Shown piece by piece: positions 1 to 9,347 of a stretch of 64,000 nt of DNA (position 1 is its first letter; the number at the start of each line of letters is the position of its first letter). The notes below the pieces were generated by a model. The model made no database searches. It worked only from the letters and a program-made list of their open reading frames with translations, and had not been told where the DNA came from. The DNA is from Candidatus Sphingomonas phytovorans (GTDB taxonomy: Bacteria > Pseudomonadota > Alphaproteobacteria > Sphingomonadales > Sphingomonadaceae). The position numbers and the translations under genes were made by a program. The stretch covers positions 1,800,501 through 1,864,500 of the forward strand of contig CP119314.1 of the NCBI GenBank assembly GCA_029202385.1, written 5' to 3'.

Positions 1-1216
1 GCTGGGCTGCGGCCATCGGCTCGGAGCGGACATATTCGATGAAGCGGGTGCGATCCTCGGGGCCGTATTGCGACGCGGCCTGCGCGATCAGGCGGTTCAT
101 TTCCTGCTGGCTGACCTCGACGCCATTGGCCTGGCCGATCTCCGACAGGAGCAGACCCAGGCGCACGCGCCGCTCGGCGATCGCCTGATAATCGGCGCGC
201 TCCGCTTCCATCTCGGCGATGGCTGCCTCGGGATCGGCTTCGTGAGTCGCCTCATGCTCGAGCTGCTGCCAGATCTGGGCGAACTCGGCCTCGACCATCG
301 ACGGCGGGACCGGGAAATCATGGCCCTCGGCGAGCTGGTCGAGCAGCTTACGCTTCATGTGGGTACGGGTGAGCTGGTTCAGTTCCTGCTCGATCTGGCC
401 CTTGAGCAGTTCCTTGAGCTGATCCAGGTCCTTGAGACCGAGCGACACCGCCAGTTCGTCGTCGATCTTCGTCTCGCCCGCGGTCTTCACTGCCTTGATC
501 GTCAGATCGAAGGTCGCGGCCTTGTCGGCCAGATCCTTGGCCTGATAGTCAGCCGGGAAGGTCACTTCGATCTGACGCTCGTCACCGGTCTTCACGCCGA
601 CGACCTGGTCCTCGAAGCCCGGGATCAGCCGGCCCGAACCCAGTTCGACCGACATGTCGGTGCCGGTGCCGCCGTCGAACGCCACGCCGTCGACCTTGCC
701 GACAAAGTCCATGACGACGAGGTCGCCCGTCTTTGCCTTGTAAGTCGCTTTGGCATCGTCCCAGCGCTTCTGCTGGTCAGCGAACTTCTGGAGCTGCTCC
801 TGGAGGGCGGCGTCATCGGCCGGCACGGTCAGCCGCTCGAGCTTCAGATGCTCGATCGACGGGGTCGGCACATCGGGGAGCACTTCCAGCTCGACCTTGA
901 CCTCGGCATCCTGGCCAAGCTCATAGCCCTCGTCGAGGCTGACCGAAGGCTGGATCGCCGGGCGCAGCTTCTGCTCGGCGAGGAGCGTCTGCACGCCTTC
1001 CTGGATCGAGCTGTTGAGCGCATCCTGCATCAGCGCGGGGCCGTGCATCTTGCGGACCAGGTTGGCGGGCACCTTGCCGGGGCGGAAGCCGGGCATGCGC
1101 ACCTGCGGCGCGACGCGCTTCAGCTCGGCATCGACCTTCGAATCGATGTCCTTCGCCGTGATCTTCAGCGTGTAGGCGCGCTTCAGGCCCTCGTTCAACG
1201 TCTCGACAGTCTGCAT
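1..1216 (-). CDS. tig: Trigger factor, C-terminus outside the window
   Basis: Ribosome-bound chaperone and peptidyl-prolyl isomerase acting on nascent chains in the cytoplasm. Reading the minus strand from the ATG at 1216 gives a protein starting MQTVETLNEGLKRAY. The ribosome-docking signature GFRPGKVP lies near residue 43. The FKBP-like PPIase segment (DLVVMDFVGKVDG onwards, with GSGRLIPGFEDQ) lies around residues 165-215, and the helical C-terminal chaperone region follows. About 405 codons are present and no stop is reached, so the gene runs off the left edge. A tRNA-Leu gene lies upstream in the same direction. The long plus-strand frame over this stretch is only its antisense shadow. Confidence 0.96.
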   Translation of the reverse strand, partial: MQTVETLNEGLKRAYTLKITAKDIDSKVDAELKRVAPQVRMPGFRPGKVPANLVRKMHGPALMQDALNSSIQEGVQTLLAEQKLRPAIQPSVSLDEGYELGQDAEVKVELEVLPDVPTPSIEHLKLERLTVPADDAALQEQLQKFADQQKRWDDAKATYKAKTGDLVVMDFVGKVDGVAFDGGTGTDMSVELGSGRLIPGFEDQVVGVKTGDERQIEVTFPADYQAKDLADKAATFDLTIKAVKTAGETKIDDELAVSLGLKDLDQLKELLKGQIEQELNQLTRTHMKRKLLDQLAEGHDFPVPPSMVEAEFAQIWQQLEHEATHEADPEAAIAEMEAERADYQAIAERRVRLGLLLSEIGQANGVEVSQQEMNRLIAQAASQYGPEDRTRFIEYVRSEPMAAAQ

Positions 1217-1294
1217 TTCAACACTTGCCTTTTTTAGCTCTGGGCCTTTTCAGGGAATCACTGTTGCGGCACCCCTCGCCCAGCGCGACGAGAC

Positions 1295-1379
1295 TGGTGC
1301 GGGCGAAGGGACTCGAACCCCCACATCTTGCGATACCTGGACCTAAACCAGGCGCGTCTACCAGTTCCGCCACGCCCGC
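1295..1379 (-). tRNA. tRNA-Leu (anticodon TAG)
   Basis: The minus strand folds as a class II tRNA of 85 nt. The acceptor stem GCGGGCG/CGCCCGC is followed by discriminator A and an encoded CCA (1295-1297). The anticodon stem CCTGG/CCAGG encloses loop TTTAGGT, with anticodon TAG at 1343-1345. The T arm carries GGTTCGAGTCC, and a long variable arm is present, as expected for leucine tRNA. It lies 78 bp upstream of tig in the same orientation. Confidence 0.97.
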
Positions 1380-1474
1380 ATGGGACACCTTCGGTCGGCG
1401 GGGTCTATAGCAACTCGCACGGGCGTAGCAACCCGGCGCGATGCAAGTGCGTTACATGGCGGAGGAGAAAGCCG

Positions 1475-1660
1475 ATGGCCACCACGCCGCCGCCCGAATT
1501 GCCGCCCGAACCGAGCACGCCGGCGCAGCCCGCCGCGCCCCCGCCGGAAGTGTCGCCCGTCGCCCCCGATATCGATGTACCCGCGCCACAACCGGGCGGC
1601 GATCCGGCGCCACCCGCCCCTGCCCCCGGCCAGCCGGTCGGTGAGGTGAATTTTCACTGA
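1475..1660 (+). CDS. Small proline-rich protein
   Basis: A 61-residue ORF starting MATTPPPELPPEP and composed almost wholly of Pro, Ala, Glu and Val, ending GEVNFH. A strong Shine-Dalgarno GGAGGAG (1461-1467) sits 7 nt before the ATG at 1475, which supports translation; upstream in-frame starts would run into the tRNA-Leu region. No signal peptide or membrane segment is visible, and the protein is probably disordered. I do not recognise a family. The start is chosen on the SD. Low complexity makes chance coding possible. Confidence 0.5.
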   Translation: MATTPPPELPPEPSTPAQPAAPPPEVSPVAPDIDVPAPQPGGDPAPPAPAPGQPVGEVNFH

Positions 1661-1671
1661 AAAGGAAAGCT

Positions 1672-1776
1672 ATGATCGATCGCGATCCCAGTTGCCTGGC
1701 TCAGTTTGCCTGGCTTGGATTGTGCCAATCGCAGCGATTCCGAAGGAATCATCGAGGCCAGCAAGGAACGCGATAA
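1672..1776 (+). CDS. Possible 34-residue ORF after the proline-rich gene
   Basis: ATG at 1672 is preceded by AAAGGAAAGC (AGGA about 5 nt before the start) and opens a short frame, MIDRDPSCLAQFAWLGLCQ..., that ends in a basic tail at a TAA. It begins 12 nt after the stop of the proline-rich ORF, so the two could be cotranscribed. Nothing identifies a function and it may be chance. Confidence 0.2.
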   Translation: MIDRDPSCLAQFAWLGLCQSQRFRRNHRGQQGTR

Positions 1777-1920
1777 AGCCCAGCGAAGGCGCGACACGCC
1801 CGACGCGGATAGCTACATATCCGCCGGATATCCGCCGGCGGCCGGTCAGTATCGACTGCACGGGCAGCGTGATCGGTACCGAGGACGGTGATGCGCAATA
1901 ATCGTACGGGTAAATCGGGT

Positions 1921-1952
1921 GACCCGCGGTTGCGTTGCAACCGCGGGTCTTT
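1921..1952 (-). terminator. Strong hairpin at the end of the 1959-3208 genes
   Basis: A perfect 13-bp inverted repeat (gacccgcggttgc / gcaaccgcgggtc) with a 3-nt loop spans 1921-1949. It begins about 10 nt beyond the stop of the minus-strand gene at 1959. T-tracts are weak on both sides (TTT on plus, GATTT on minus), so termination may be shared or imperfect. Confidence 0.65.
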
Positions 1953-1958
1953 GCCCAC

Positions 1959-2768
1959 TTATTTGGCCGCAGTCGCCTTTTCGGACTTCTCGGCGACATC
2001 CGGCCAGCGATTGCCCGGCGTGCCCATGGGCACGTTGGGATTGGTAACCGCTGCGGCCGCTTCCGCCGTCTCATGCTCCATCTGGGGCAATCCCGTCATC
2101 CGGCTCACCATCCAACCAGAGGCATTGTCAAAGCGGGTATAAGTCAACTCGGCCCGTGCGCGCGGGAACGACGCCAGCATCGCCGGTACCTGATCGGTCT
2201 CGGTTGCCGCGTGGACGACCATCAGGTCCGGCATCGTGTAAGGTTTTTCAGCGAGGTCCTCCGAGACCTGCTGCCCCGCAAATTCAGGAATCGTAGTCGC
2301 CTCGTTCGGCAGGATGGTGAGGATTGTGCCGATATCGGTGATCTCACCCGCGCGAACCGTAAAGCGGTAGCTCCCCATGCAAAAGCAGGTCGATTCGGTG
2401 CCGGCGATCACATATTCGCCGGGCGTGAGCGACGTCAGAAACACGCCAGCCTCTCCCTGGGATATCGGAACCGTCCCGAAGGGCCGCGCACCGCCGATCA
2501 GGGCCGCGACATCCTCACCCTTCGGCAACGGATTCGCATCCTTTTTGTAGGCCGTCCGCAGCATGCCCCTGACCGGATCGATGCGAGTCACTACAACCGT
2601 GGGAGCGACTCCCTTGTCGGAAAGGGCCGGCCCCACACGGGCCAATAGATAGCCGAGACGCGCGTCGATCAGGATCGGCGCCTTGTTCTTGATCTGCTTC
2701 GCGGCATTTGCGGTGGCGGGAACGACAAACGCGGCAACCGCCAGCGCGGAAAGGAGAAGGCGGCTCAT
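1959..2768 (-). CDS. Exported protein of unknown function (269 aa)
   Basis: The start is taken at the ATG at 2768, where MSRLLLSALAVAAFVVPATA forms a clear Sec signal peptide ending near ANAA; the longer upstream frame has no such feature. That ATG overlaps the stop of the upstream gene as ATGA, so the two are translationally coupled. The mature part has a Cys pair (CFCMGSYRF, about residue 140) and beta-rich stretches, and ends in a Lys/Ala-rich tail. I do not recognise the family. Probably periplasmic or surface-attached. It follows gatB in the same direction, though a direct link to GatCAB is unlikely. Confidence 0.75.
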   Translation of the reverse strand: MSRLLLSALAVAAFVVPATANAAKQIKNKAPILIDARLGYLLARVGPALSDKGVAPTVVVTRIDPVRGMLRTAYKKDANPLPKGEDVAALIGGARPFGTVPISQGEAGVFLTSLTPGEYVIAGTESTCFCMGSYRFTVRAGEITDIGTILTILPNEATTIPEFAGQQVSEDLAEKPYTMPDLMVVHAATETDQVPAMLASFPRARAELTYTRFDNASGWMVSRMTGLPQMEHETAEAAAAVTNPNVPMGTPGNRWPDVAEKSEKATAAK

Positions 2769-3208
2769 TTCGCAAGCTTTCGCGTGGAGGGAACAGGGCC
2801 AGTCATGTAAGCGACCATGCGGTCGATCGCGCCGTCGCCGCGAACAATCCTGTTCCAATCCTCTTCGGGCACATAATAGCGGGTGTAGCCGTGCATCGCC
2901 ATGCAGTTGCGCATCGATGAATCACGACGACGACGTTGTTCCACACTCATCGCGATCGCATCCATGATACCGGCCAGCAGCCCGCCACCCATCACGGTCG
3001 AGTAGCGAGTGCCTCTCGGCGCTGGTCCCGCCCGGCCGGAAAGAGCCATGCAATAGGTCAGGTCAGCGCGGACGATGTCGGCCGACACGCCGTCGCCATA
3101 GAACATGAAGAACTTGCTAGTGTCGTCCCCCTGCTCCTTGTCGGCTGCAGATGCAGGACCCGCGAGCAAAACCGCTGCCGCAAACGCGGCCCACGTCAAT
3201 CGTAACAT
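2765..3208 (-). CDS. Exported protein of unknown function (147 aa)
   Basis: MLRLTWAAFAAAVLLAGPAS forms a typical signal peptide cleaved near ASA-AD. The mature protein is about 125 residues and includes two Cys-containing helices, one being the MRNCMAMHGYTRYY stretch. A C-M-x-x-x-GY pattern occurs in several small periplasmic proteins of Alphaproteobacteria, but I cannot assign a family. A run of G (GGGGGG) 6 nt before the ATG may serve as ribosome-binding site. The gene is coupled through ATGA to the next exported protein and lies 49 bp downstream of gatB. Confidence 0.75.
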   Translation of the reverse strand: MLRLTWAAFAAAVLLAGPASAADKEQGDDTSKFFMFYGDGVSADIVRADLTYCMALSGRAGPAPRGTRYSTVMGGGLLAGIMDAIAMSVEQRRRRDSSMRNCMAMHGYTRYYVPEEDWNRIVRGDGAIDRMVAYMTGPVPSTRKLAK

Positions 3209-3257
3209 CTAATACCCCCCGGTTATTCTTTCGATAACCTATCGTGGGCAGTCGAGA

Positions 3258-4733
3258 TCAGGCAAGCAGCTTTTTCAGCAGGTCATTGACCACCCCGGGA
3301 TTGGCCTTGCCGCCCATCGCCTTCATCGTCTGACCGACGAAGAAGCCGAACAACTTGTCCTTGCCCGAGCGGTACTCAGCGACCTTGTCCTCGTTCGCGG
3401 CCATCACGTCGGCGATCACCTTCTCGATCGCGCCGGTGTCGCTGGTCTGCTTGAGCCCGCGCTCCTCGACGACTATGCCCGCGCCCTGCCCGGTTTCGAG
3501 CATGATCTCGAACACCTGCTTGGCCAGCGTGCCTGACAACGTGCCGTCGGCGACGAGGCCGAGCAGTTCGGCCGCCTGGGTCGGGCCGACCGGCGATTCC
3601 TCGATACCCTTGCCGATCCGGTTGAGCGCACCGAACAGTTCCGACGTCACCCAGTTCGCGCCGGCGACCGGCTTCGCGCCGGCGTCGAGCAATGTGTCGA
3701 ACCAGCGCGCGGCCTCGACCTCGGCGGTCAGCACCGCGGCATTGTACGGCGTGATACCCAGCGACTCGTAGCGGCGGCGCTTGGCGTCGGGCAGTTCCGG
3801 CAGGCTCGCGCGGCATTCCTCCAGAAACGCATCGTCGAGTTCGAGCGGCAGCAGGTCGGGATCAGGGAAGTAACGATAGTCGTGCGCATCCTCTTTGGAG
3901 CGCATCGACCGAGTCTCGTTCCTGTCGGGATCGTAGAGCCGCGTTTCCTGGACAATCCGTTCGCCGGCCTCAAGCGCCGTGACCTGGCGAAGCGCTTCCT
4001 GCTCGACCACAGCCATCACGAAACGGACCGAGTTGACGTTCTTCGTCTCGGTCCGCGTACCGAGCGGGTCGCCCGGCTTGCGGACGCTGACGTTCACGTC
4101 CGCGCGCATCGAGCCTTCTTCCATATTGCCGTCGCACGAGCCGACATAGCGCAGGATCGACCTGAGCTTGCGTAGATACGCGCCCGCTTCGGCCGGCGAT
4201 GTCATGTCGGGGCGACTGACGATCTCCATCAATGCCACGCCCGAACGGTTGAGGTCGACATAGCTCTGAGTCGGATGCTGGTCGTGCATCAGCTTGCCGG
4301 CATCCTGCTCGACATGGATTCGCTCGACGCCGATTTCCTTGGTCGCTGCGTCGGGATCCTTCTCGTCAAGGCTGATCGCAATTTTCCCCTCGCCCACCAG
4401 CGGGTGATAGAGTTGGCTGATCTGATAGCCCTGCGGCAGATCGGCGTAGAAATAATTCTTGCGGTCGAACCGCGACCATTTGTTGATCGCTGCATCGATC
4501 GCCATGCCGGTGCGCACCGCCTGGCGGATGCACTCGCGATTCGGCACCGGCAGCATGCCCGGCATCGCCGCATCGACCAGCGACACCTGCGTGTTGGGCT
4601 CGGCGCCGAACGCGGTCGCCGCGCCCGAGAAGAGCTTGGCGTTGGAGGTCACCTGGGCATGGACTTCGAGGCCGATCACGACCTCCCAGTCGCCGGTGGC
4701 GCCACGGATGCGGTAGGTGTCTGCTTCAGCCAT
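3258..4733 (-). CDS. gatB: Asp/Glu-tRNA amidotransferase subunit B
   Basis: tRNA-binding and ATP-dependent kinase subunit of GatCAB, which converts Glu-tRNA(Gln) (and Asp-tRNA(Asn)) to the amidated form using ammonia passed from GatA. The 491 residues are the usual length. Signature stretches are visible: [12 protein letters not shown], the [13 protein letters not shown] region, [16 protein letters not shown], and the C-terminal YqeY-like tail ending [14 protein letters not shown]. Its ATG overlaps the end of the vapC-like gene by 8 nt, so gatB translation is probably coupled to the toxin gene. Normally gatB follows gatA directly, so here the operon order is interrupted. Confidence 0.98.
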   Translation of the reverse strand: MAEADTYRIRGATGDWEVVIGLEVHAQVTSNAKLFSGAATAFGAEPNTQVSLVDAAMPGMLPVPNRECIRQAVRTGMAIDAAINKWSRFDRKNYFYADLPQGYQISQLYHPLVGEGKIAISLDEKDPDAATKEIGVERIHVEQDAGKLMHDQHPTQSYVDLNRSGVALMEIVSRPDMTSPAEAGAYLRKLRSILRYVGSCDGNMEEGSMRADVNVSVRKPGDPLGTRTETKNVNSVRFVMAVVEQEALRQVTALEAGERIVQETRLYDPDRNETRSMRSKEDAHDYRYFPDPDLLPLELDDAFLEECRASLPELPDAKRRRYESLGITPYNAAVLTAEVEAARWFDTLLDAGAKPVAGANWVTSELFGALNRIGKGIEESPVGPTQAAELLGLVADGTLSGTLAKQVFEIMLETGQGAGIVVEERGLKQTSDTGAIEKVIADVMAANEDKVAEYRSGKDKLFGFFVGQTMKAMGGKANPGVVNDLLKKLLA

Positions 4734-5139
4734 TGTCAGTCTCGGGTGTGATGAGGGTGAGTTCGGGAAAATAGGAAACGAAGCGTTGCCTGTCGCGCGT
4801 CAGGAGCCGCGCGCCAAGTGCAGAAGCATGCGCGCCGATGAGAAAGTCCGCCAGGATGGATCGCTGCTGCCCGCCGGACCGGCGATAAAGCTTGTGCGCC
4901 GCCCCTGCACGAAAAGCAGCGGCGGCGGGAATCTCCATCAATTCAATCCGCACGTCTTCAAAATAGCACAGCCCTTCCTCCAGATCGCCGAAATGCCCCG
5001 CGCACTCGGCGAGGACGACCAGGTTCGCCATCAATTTGTCCGCTGCGACCCCTTTCAAAACCTCACCACGCGACCACTCAGACCAGGCCGAGTTCTCTTC
5101 AAGCAGGTCAATGACGACATTGCTGTCAACGAAAATCAT
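4726..5139 (-). CDS. vapC: PIN-domain ribonuclease toxin (VapC type)
   Basis: A 137-residue PIN-domain protein. The acidic metal-binding residues expected of VapC toxins are present: D5 in [14 protein letters not shown] in VVLAECAG (about residue 45), D in [12 protein letters not shown] (about 97) and D in LLTRDRQRF (about 115). Family knowledge: such toxins cleave RNA, often initiator tRNA or rRNA loops, and are neutralised by the partner antitoxin. The ATG overlaps the antitoxin stop as ATGA, and its own end overlaps the gatB start by 8 nt. The full active-site set suggests a functional toxin; the RNA target cannot be told from sequence. Confidence 0.9.
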   Translation of the reverse strand: MIFVDSNVVIDLLEENSAWSEWSRGEVLKGVAADKLMANLVVLAECAGHFGDLEEGLCYFEDVRIELMEIPAAAAFRAGAAHKLYRRSGGQQRSILADFLIGAHASALGARLLTRDRQRFVSYFPELTLITPETDNG

Positions 5140-5429
5140 GCGTCGTGCAAAGGATCGGGCACGGGTTCACGAACCTCCGCCATATAGGCATCCGTGTCCT
5201 GCCCGGTCTGCAGATGTTTGTACTTCTCGCGAACACGATCCAGGTTCACCAAAGCAGCCTGATATCTTTTGTCGTAATCGTCGGGCCGCACGCCCTTGCG
5301 GATGATCGCCTCACCCTCCTTGTTCCAGTCGAATTCGACTGGCTCGCCCGGCTTGAGCCCGAGCGCATCGCGAACGTCCTTCGGGATCGTCACCTGGCCC
5401 TTGACGGTGAGGTTGCTCTGTTTGCTCAT
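5136..5429 (-). CDS. vapB: AbrB/SpoVT-fold antitoxin (VapB type)
   Basis: 97 residues with an N-terminal swapped-hairpin AbrB domain (SNLTVKGQVTIPKDVRDALG, then GEPVEFDWN), the usual DNA-binding fold of VapB/MazE antitoxins. A charged C-terminal half (residues 50-97) probably wraps the toxin. It lies 33 bp beyond the gatA stop and overlaps vapC by ATGA. No Shine-Dalgarno is seen before the ATG at 5429, and a promoter is positioned so that transcription would begin at or next to the A of this codon, suggesting leaderless translation. An inverted repeat in that promoter is the likely autoregulatory operator. Confidence 0.9.
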   Translation of the reverse strand: MSKQSNLTVKGQVTIPKDVRDALGLKPGEPVEFDWNKEGEAIIRKGVRPDDYDKRYQAALVNLDRVREKYKHLQTGQDTDAYMAEVREPVPDPLHDA

Positions 5430-5465
5430 GCGCGAAGTATTACCCTTTTCCGGTAATACCGTCTA
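5430..5465 (-). promoter_or_regulatory. vapBC promoter with palindromic operator
   Basis: On the minus strand: -35 TAGACG (5465-5460, containing the gatA stop TAG), a 17-nt spacer, -10 TAATAC (5442-5437), then 7 nt to the vapB ATG. An 8-bp inverted repeat GGTAATAC/GTATTACC (arms 5437-5444 and 5452-5459, 7-nt gap) covers the -10 and half of the spacer. A bound AbrB-type antitoxin there would block RNA polymerase. Confidence 0.65.
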
Positions 5466-6947
5466 CCACCACGCCTCCGGCCGCGCGACGAAGCCCGCGC
5501 GCTCTTCCAGCGCGAGGCCCGCATTCAGCACGCCTTGTTCGTCAAGCGGCTTGCCGATGATCTGCAGGCCAAGCGGCAATCCTGCCTTGTCGAGGCCGCC
5601 CGGCACCGACATCGCCGGCAGGCCCGCGAGCGAGCTCGGCACGGTGAAGACGTCGTTCAGGTACATCGCGATCGGATCGGCGCTCTTCTCGCCCAGCGCG
5701 AACGCAGCGGACGGCGCCGTCGGCGTGAGCAACAGGTCGCAGCTTTCCCAGGCCCGCTCGAAATCGCGCGCAATCAGGGTGCGGACCTTCTGCGCCTGCG
5801 TATAATAGGCGTCGTAGAAGCCGGCGGAGAGCACATAGGTGCCGATCATGATGCGGCGCTTCACCTCGTCGCCGAAACCGGCGGCGCGGGTCGCTGCATA
5901 CATGTCCTGCAGGTTCGCACCATCGGGCAGGTCGCGCAGGCCGTACCGCACGCCGTCATACCGGGCGAGGTTCGACGAGGCTTCAGCCGGCGCGATGATG
6001 TAATAGGCCGGCAGCGCATATTTGGTGTGGGGCAGGGAAACCTCGACGATCTCCGCACCCGCGTCCCGTGCCCAGTCGATGCCCTGCTGCCACAATGCCT
6101 CGATCTCGGCCGGCATGTTGTCGACACGATATTCCTTCGGGATGCCGATGCGCTTGCCGGCGAGACTGGCGGACAGGCCCGCCTCCCATTTCGGCACTGC
6201 CAGATCGAGCGAGGTCGAATCCTTCGGGTCGAAGCCGGCCATCGCCTCGAGCATGATCGCGCAGTCGCGCACGTCGCGCGCCATCGGCCCGGCCTGGTCG
6301 AGCGATGAGGCGAACGCCACCACGCCCCAGCGCGAGCAGCGGCCATAGGTCGGCTTGATGCCCGCAATGCCGGTAAAGGCGGCTGGCTGGCGGATCGAAC
6401 CGCCCGTGTCGGTGCCGGTCGCCGCCGGGCACAGCCGTGCCGCGATCGCCGCCGAGCTACCGCCCGAGGACCCGCCCGGTGCCAGCGGTGCGTTGCCACC
6501 GTCTGCCCGCCGCCACGGCGAGATCACATTGCCGAAATAGCTGGTCTCGTTGGACGAGCCCATCGCGAACTGGTCCATGTTGAGCTTGCCCAGCATGCCG
6601 GCGCCCGCATCCCACAGCTTGCCGGAGACGGTTGACTCATAAGGCGGCGTGAAGCCTTCCAGAATGTGGCTCGCCGCGGTCGAGGCCACACCCCTGGTGC
6701 AGAACAGGTCCTTCATGCCGATCGGCACGCCAGCCAGCGGCTTTAGCGTCTCGCCCGCCGCCCGCGCCACATCAGCCGCATCGGCGGCGGCGATGGCGTG
6801 GTCGGGCGTTTCGACCAGGAAAGCGTTGAGCACCTTGGCCTTGCTCACCTTGACGACGAATGCGTCAGCCACGTCGCGCGCCGAGAAGGCGCCCGAGCGC
6901 ACACCGTCGCGGATGGCGGCAACGCCCAGATCGGTCAGTTCGGTCAT
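5463..6947 (-). CDS. gatA: Asp/Glu-tRNA amidotransferase subunit A
   Basis: Glutaminase/amidase subunit of GatCAB. At 494 residues it has the usual length. The amidase-signature Lys-Ser-Ser triad is visible: K in [11 protein letters not shown] (about residue 78), the Gly/Ser-rich [11 protein letters not shown] loop, and [14 protein letters not shown] carrying the nucleophile loop. It releases ammonia from glutamine for transfer to the GatB site. It is the second gene of the operon, downstream of gatC with a short hairpin repeat between them. Its TAG stop lies inside the predicted -35 element of the vapBC promoter. Confidence 0.98.
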   Translation of the reverse strand: MTELTDLGVAAIRDGVRSGAFSARDVADAFVVKVSKAKVLNAFLVETPDHAIAAADAADVARAAGETLKPLAGVPIGMKDLFCTRGVASTAASHILEGFTPPYESTVSGKLWDAGAGMLGKLNMDQFAMGSSNETSYFGNVISPWRRADGGNAPLAPGGSSGGSSAAIAARLCPAATGTDTGGSIRQPAAFTGIAGIKPTYGRCSRWGVVAFASSLDQAGPMARDVRDCAIMLEAMAGFDPKDSTSLDLAVPKWEAGLSASLAGKRIGIPKEYRVDNMPAEIEALWQQGIDWARDAGAEIVEVSLPHTKYALPAYYIIAPAEASSNLARYDGVRYGLRDLPDGANLQDMYAATRAAGFGDEVKRRIMIGTYVLSAGFYDAYYTQAQKVRTLIARDFERAWESCDLLLTPTAPSAAFALGEKSADPIAMYLNDVFTVPSSLAGLPAMSVPGGLDKAGLPLGLQIIGKPLDEQGVLNAGLALEERAGFVARPEAWW

Positions 6948-6960
6948 GCTTTTGATTCCT

Positions 6961-6984
6961 GGATCCCGGCCTGCGCCGGGATGA
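6961..6984. repeat. Short palindromic repeat between gatC and gatA
   Basis: The arms atcccggc (6963-6970) and gccgggat (6975-6982) around CTGC form a REP-like hairpin within the 58-bp gatC-gatA gap. It resembles, without being identical to, the CCGGA-based hairpins at 17717, 28110 and 28172. Confidence 0.6.
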
Positions 6985-7005
6985 TCGAATGCCGCCGTGC
7001 GATCA

Positions 7006-7293
7006 TCATTCGATCACCTTCGGCACGGCGAAGAAGCCATGCTCCGCCTGGGGCGCGTTGGAGAGCACCGCATCGCGGACATTGCCGTCAGTGACGACAT
7101 CGTCGCGTAGGCGCAGATGGTTCGGGATCACGGCGGTCATCGGCTCGACGCCGGTCACGTCGACCTCGCCGAGTTGCTCGATCCAGCCCATAATGTTGTC
7201 GAGTTCCGGCGCAATGCGCGCGGCCTCGTCCTCGGTGATCGCGATGCGGGCAAGGCTCGCGATCTTCTTCACGGTTGCGATATCGACTGACAT
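7006..7293 (-). CDS. gatC: Asp/Glu-tRNA amidotransferase subunit C
   Basis: A 95-residue protein starting [17 protein letters not shown] and ending with the [10 protein letters not shown] tail typical of GatC. It is the small belt-like subunit that wraps and stabilises the GatA-GatB interface. The motif [21 protein letters not shown] is well conserved in the family. It is the first gene of the gat operon, so the main gat promoter should lie in the 38-bp gap before it or within the gene upstream. Confidence 0.97.
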   Translation of the reverse strand: MSVDIATVKKIASLARIAITEDEAARIAPELDNIMGWIEQLGEVDVTGVEPMTAVIPNHLRLRDDVVTDGNVRDAVLSNAPQAEHGFFAVPKVIE

Positions 7294-7331
7294 GGCCGCG
7301 CGGCTAGCAGAGCGCGGCCACGACGCGCAAC

Positions 7332-9125
7332 CTATTCGAAGGGTTCACCCACCGGAACGCCGCCGATGAACACTCTGCGGCTCGGCACGGTGCGTATCTC
7401 CACCTTGCCGTCAGCCATCCCCGATTTGAGCGCAGCGCGGCCAGCCGCGTCAGGGCGTGCCATGTCGCCATCAACGACCAGGCGCCACGTATCGCCCGTG
7501 CGCGCATACCGGATCACGCATCGGGAACCCATCGCGAGCCCTGGCAATTTCATATCGCGCGGCGACGGATCCCGCGCCACGCCCTCGACACAGCCATCCT
7601 TTATCAAGACAGCCGCCACGGCACCCGGCGAGTAAAGCATGGTGCATTTGCTTTCCCCACAAGCACTCCAATCGGTCAGAAGCGTCCTCAACCCTTCCGG
7701 CACGGCAGTCCCAGCGGGTAGCAAGCGAAGGCGTCTGGCGAGATCGTTTGCCACCTTCCGGGTCCTGTCGATATCCTCGACACCGTACCGGTTGCCTGCC
7801 TTCATCGCCTGTTTCGCCCGATTGGCAATTTCGCTGTTCTTCGATGCCGCCAGTCGCTTCACGGCGGCCTTGCCCGGATTACCGAAATCGAATCCGAGCG
7901 CCGCCCAGTCGAACTTGTCGGGCGCGATCCTGCCCGATTCGAGCCTTGCGACCTGATCCGCCGTCGAGATGGCGTCAAAACTCAGGATCGGCGTGGCAAG
8001 GAACAACGCGACCGCCGTGACGATGAACGCGATGCGCAGGTTCGCCGGACGAACCCTCGCCGCCCAGCCGTTCCGCCCAAGCCCGAGCGCCACCAGATAC
8101 GCCACGCCATAGACCGTCGCGAGCATCACGAAAACCAGCGCCCAGAGCCGATCCGGCGTGAAGCCATATTGCGCGATGCGAAGGCCGGTCGCGATCGCCG
8201 CGATCACGCCAAGCGGCAGCATCGCCAGCCCGAGCGCCATCGCGCCCCAGCGCAGCACCGGGTTGGTCGCCTCCTCATCCTCGCCATTGCCGATCACCGC
8301 ATTGGCCAGGATCAGCGCGCCGATTACGCATCCAAGCAGGATCGGGGTGGTCGACTTGGTCGCTTCCCACAGCGCGCCGAGCCCGGTGAACGGCAAGGCG
8401 ACCAGGAACAGCAGCAGCCGGGCGCCTAGTACCGGCGCAAGGACCGCCAGCACGGCCGTTACCACACGCTGGAGCAACCGCACGATCCGGTCGCGCTCGC
8501 GAAACAGCCCGAGCGCGCCGCCGAACGCCGCCCCGGCCAGCCCGGCCGCGAACCAGTCGCGCCGGAGCATTTCCCGAATGAGATGCAGGCCGATCAGGTC
8601 GAACAGCGCGGCCAACAGCCAGGCGAGCGCGAAAACGATCCCGACGAAGATCCAGCACGCGAACCAGAGGACGACATTGGTCCAGGCATGGCCATGGACG
8701 TCGCGATAGGGGAAACGCCACCCACCCTCGTCGCGTGCCGTCTGGAACAAGGGTACCGCGATCGCGATCGAGAGGAACAGGCTGGCATAGCGCCAGTCGC
8801 CGAAATCGCTCCAGCCGGACTGTCCCCCGTTCCAGTAATAGACAAGGGCCGCCATCGCGCCGGCCAGCAGTGCGAAGCCAGCCGCCCAGAACAACCGCAC
8901 CCGCTCCACACCGAAACCGAATGCCATCGCGCCAGTGCCGATTCCCACCGACAGCGCAATCCGCCAGCTTTCGAGCGGCACATAGGAACGACCATAGCCG
9001 AATCCGCGATCGACCAGTTGCTGGATCGCGATCGCGGCGACTACGCCGAGTGCCGCGAGAAATACCGGCCGCAGGCGCCACGCCGAATGCGCGCGCTCCC
9101 CGGCTTCCTGCTCCGGATCCAGCAT
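7332..9125 (-). CDS. DUF4153-type polytopic membrane protein
   Basis: 597 residues. The first 380 or so carry about ten hydrophobic segments, among them [52 protein letters not shown] and [17 protein letters not shown]. The C-terminal 200 residues are soluble and contain three Cys. The arrangement resembles DUF4153 inner-membrane proteins of unknown function. The ATG at 9125 is preceded by AAGGGGA at 6-nt spacing. It is divergent from the DUF3089 gene across 222 bp. The final 40 nt before gatC are very tight, so read-through into the gat operon is possible. Confidence 0.8.
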   Translation of the reverse strand: MLDPEQEAGERAHSAWRLRPVFLAALGVVAAIAIQQLVDRGFGYGRSYVPLESWRIALSVGIGTGAMAFGFGVERVRLFWAAGFALLAGAMAALVYYWNGGQSGWSDFGDWRYASLFLSIAIAVPLFQTARDEGGWRFPYRDVHGHAWTNVVLWFACWIFVGIVFALAWLLAALFDLIGLHLIREMLRRDWFAAGLAGAAFGGALGLFRERDRIVRLLQRVVTAVLAVLAPVLGARLLLFLVALPFTGLGALWEATKSTTPILLGCVIGALILANAVIGNGEDEEATNPVLRWGAMALGLAMLPLGVIAAIATGLRIAQYGFTPDRLWALVFVMLATVYGVAYLVALGLGRNGWAARVRPANLRIAFIVTAVALFLATPILSFDAISTADQVARLESGRIAPDKFDWAALGFDFGNPGKAAVKRLAASKNSEIANRAKQAMKAGNRYGVEDIDRTRKVANDLARRLRLLPAGTAVPEGLRTLLTDWSACGESKCTMLYSPGAVAAVLIKDGCVEGVARDPSPRDMKLPGLAMGSRCVIRYARTGDTWRLVVDGDMARPDAAGRAALKSGMADGKVEIRTVPSRRVFIGGVPVGEPFE

Positions 9126-9347
9126 CGACTATCCCCTTCCACCCTCGCATGGAAACATGGCCGCCCCCTGCCGGAGGTCGGCGGCGCACCCGCCGGTCGC
9201 GATCTGCCCGATCGACATCACGCGCCCTTCCCGTCCAGATTGAGCGCGGGACCGAAGCCGATTGCAAGCGTCGCGTTCCTGTTGCACGGAATCCGCCCAG
9301 GGCCGCCGCGGCCTTCGCTTCGCTGAACATTCTGGAGAACAGAGGCC

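Noticed and set aside
68..1237. Long plus-strand open frame opposite tig
   Set aside because: It is the antisense shadow of trigger factor; minus-strand reading gives the conserved GFRPGKVP and FKBP segments.
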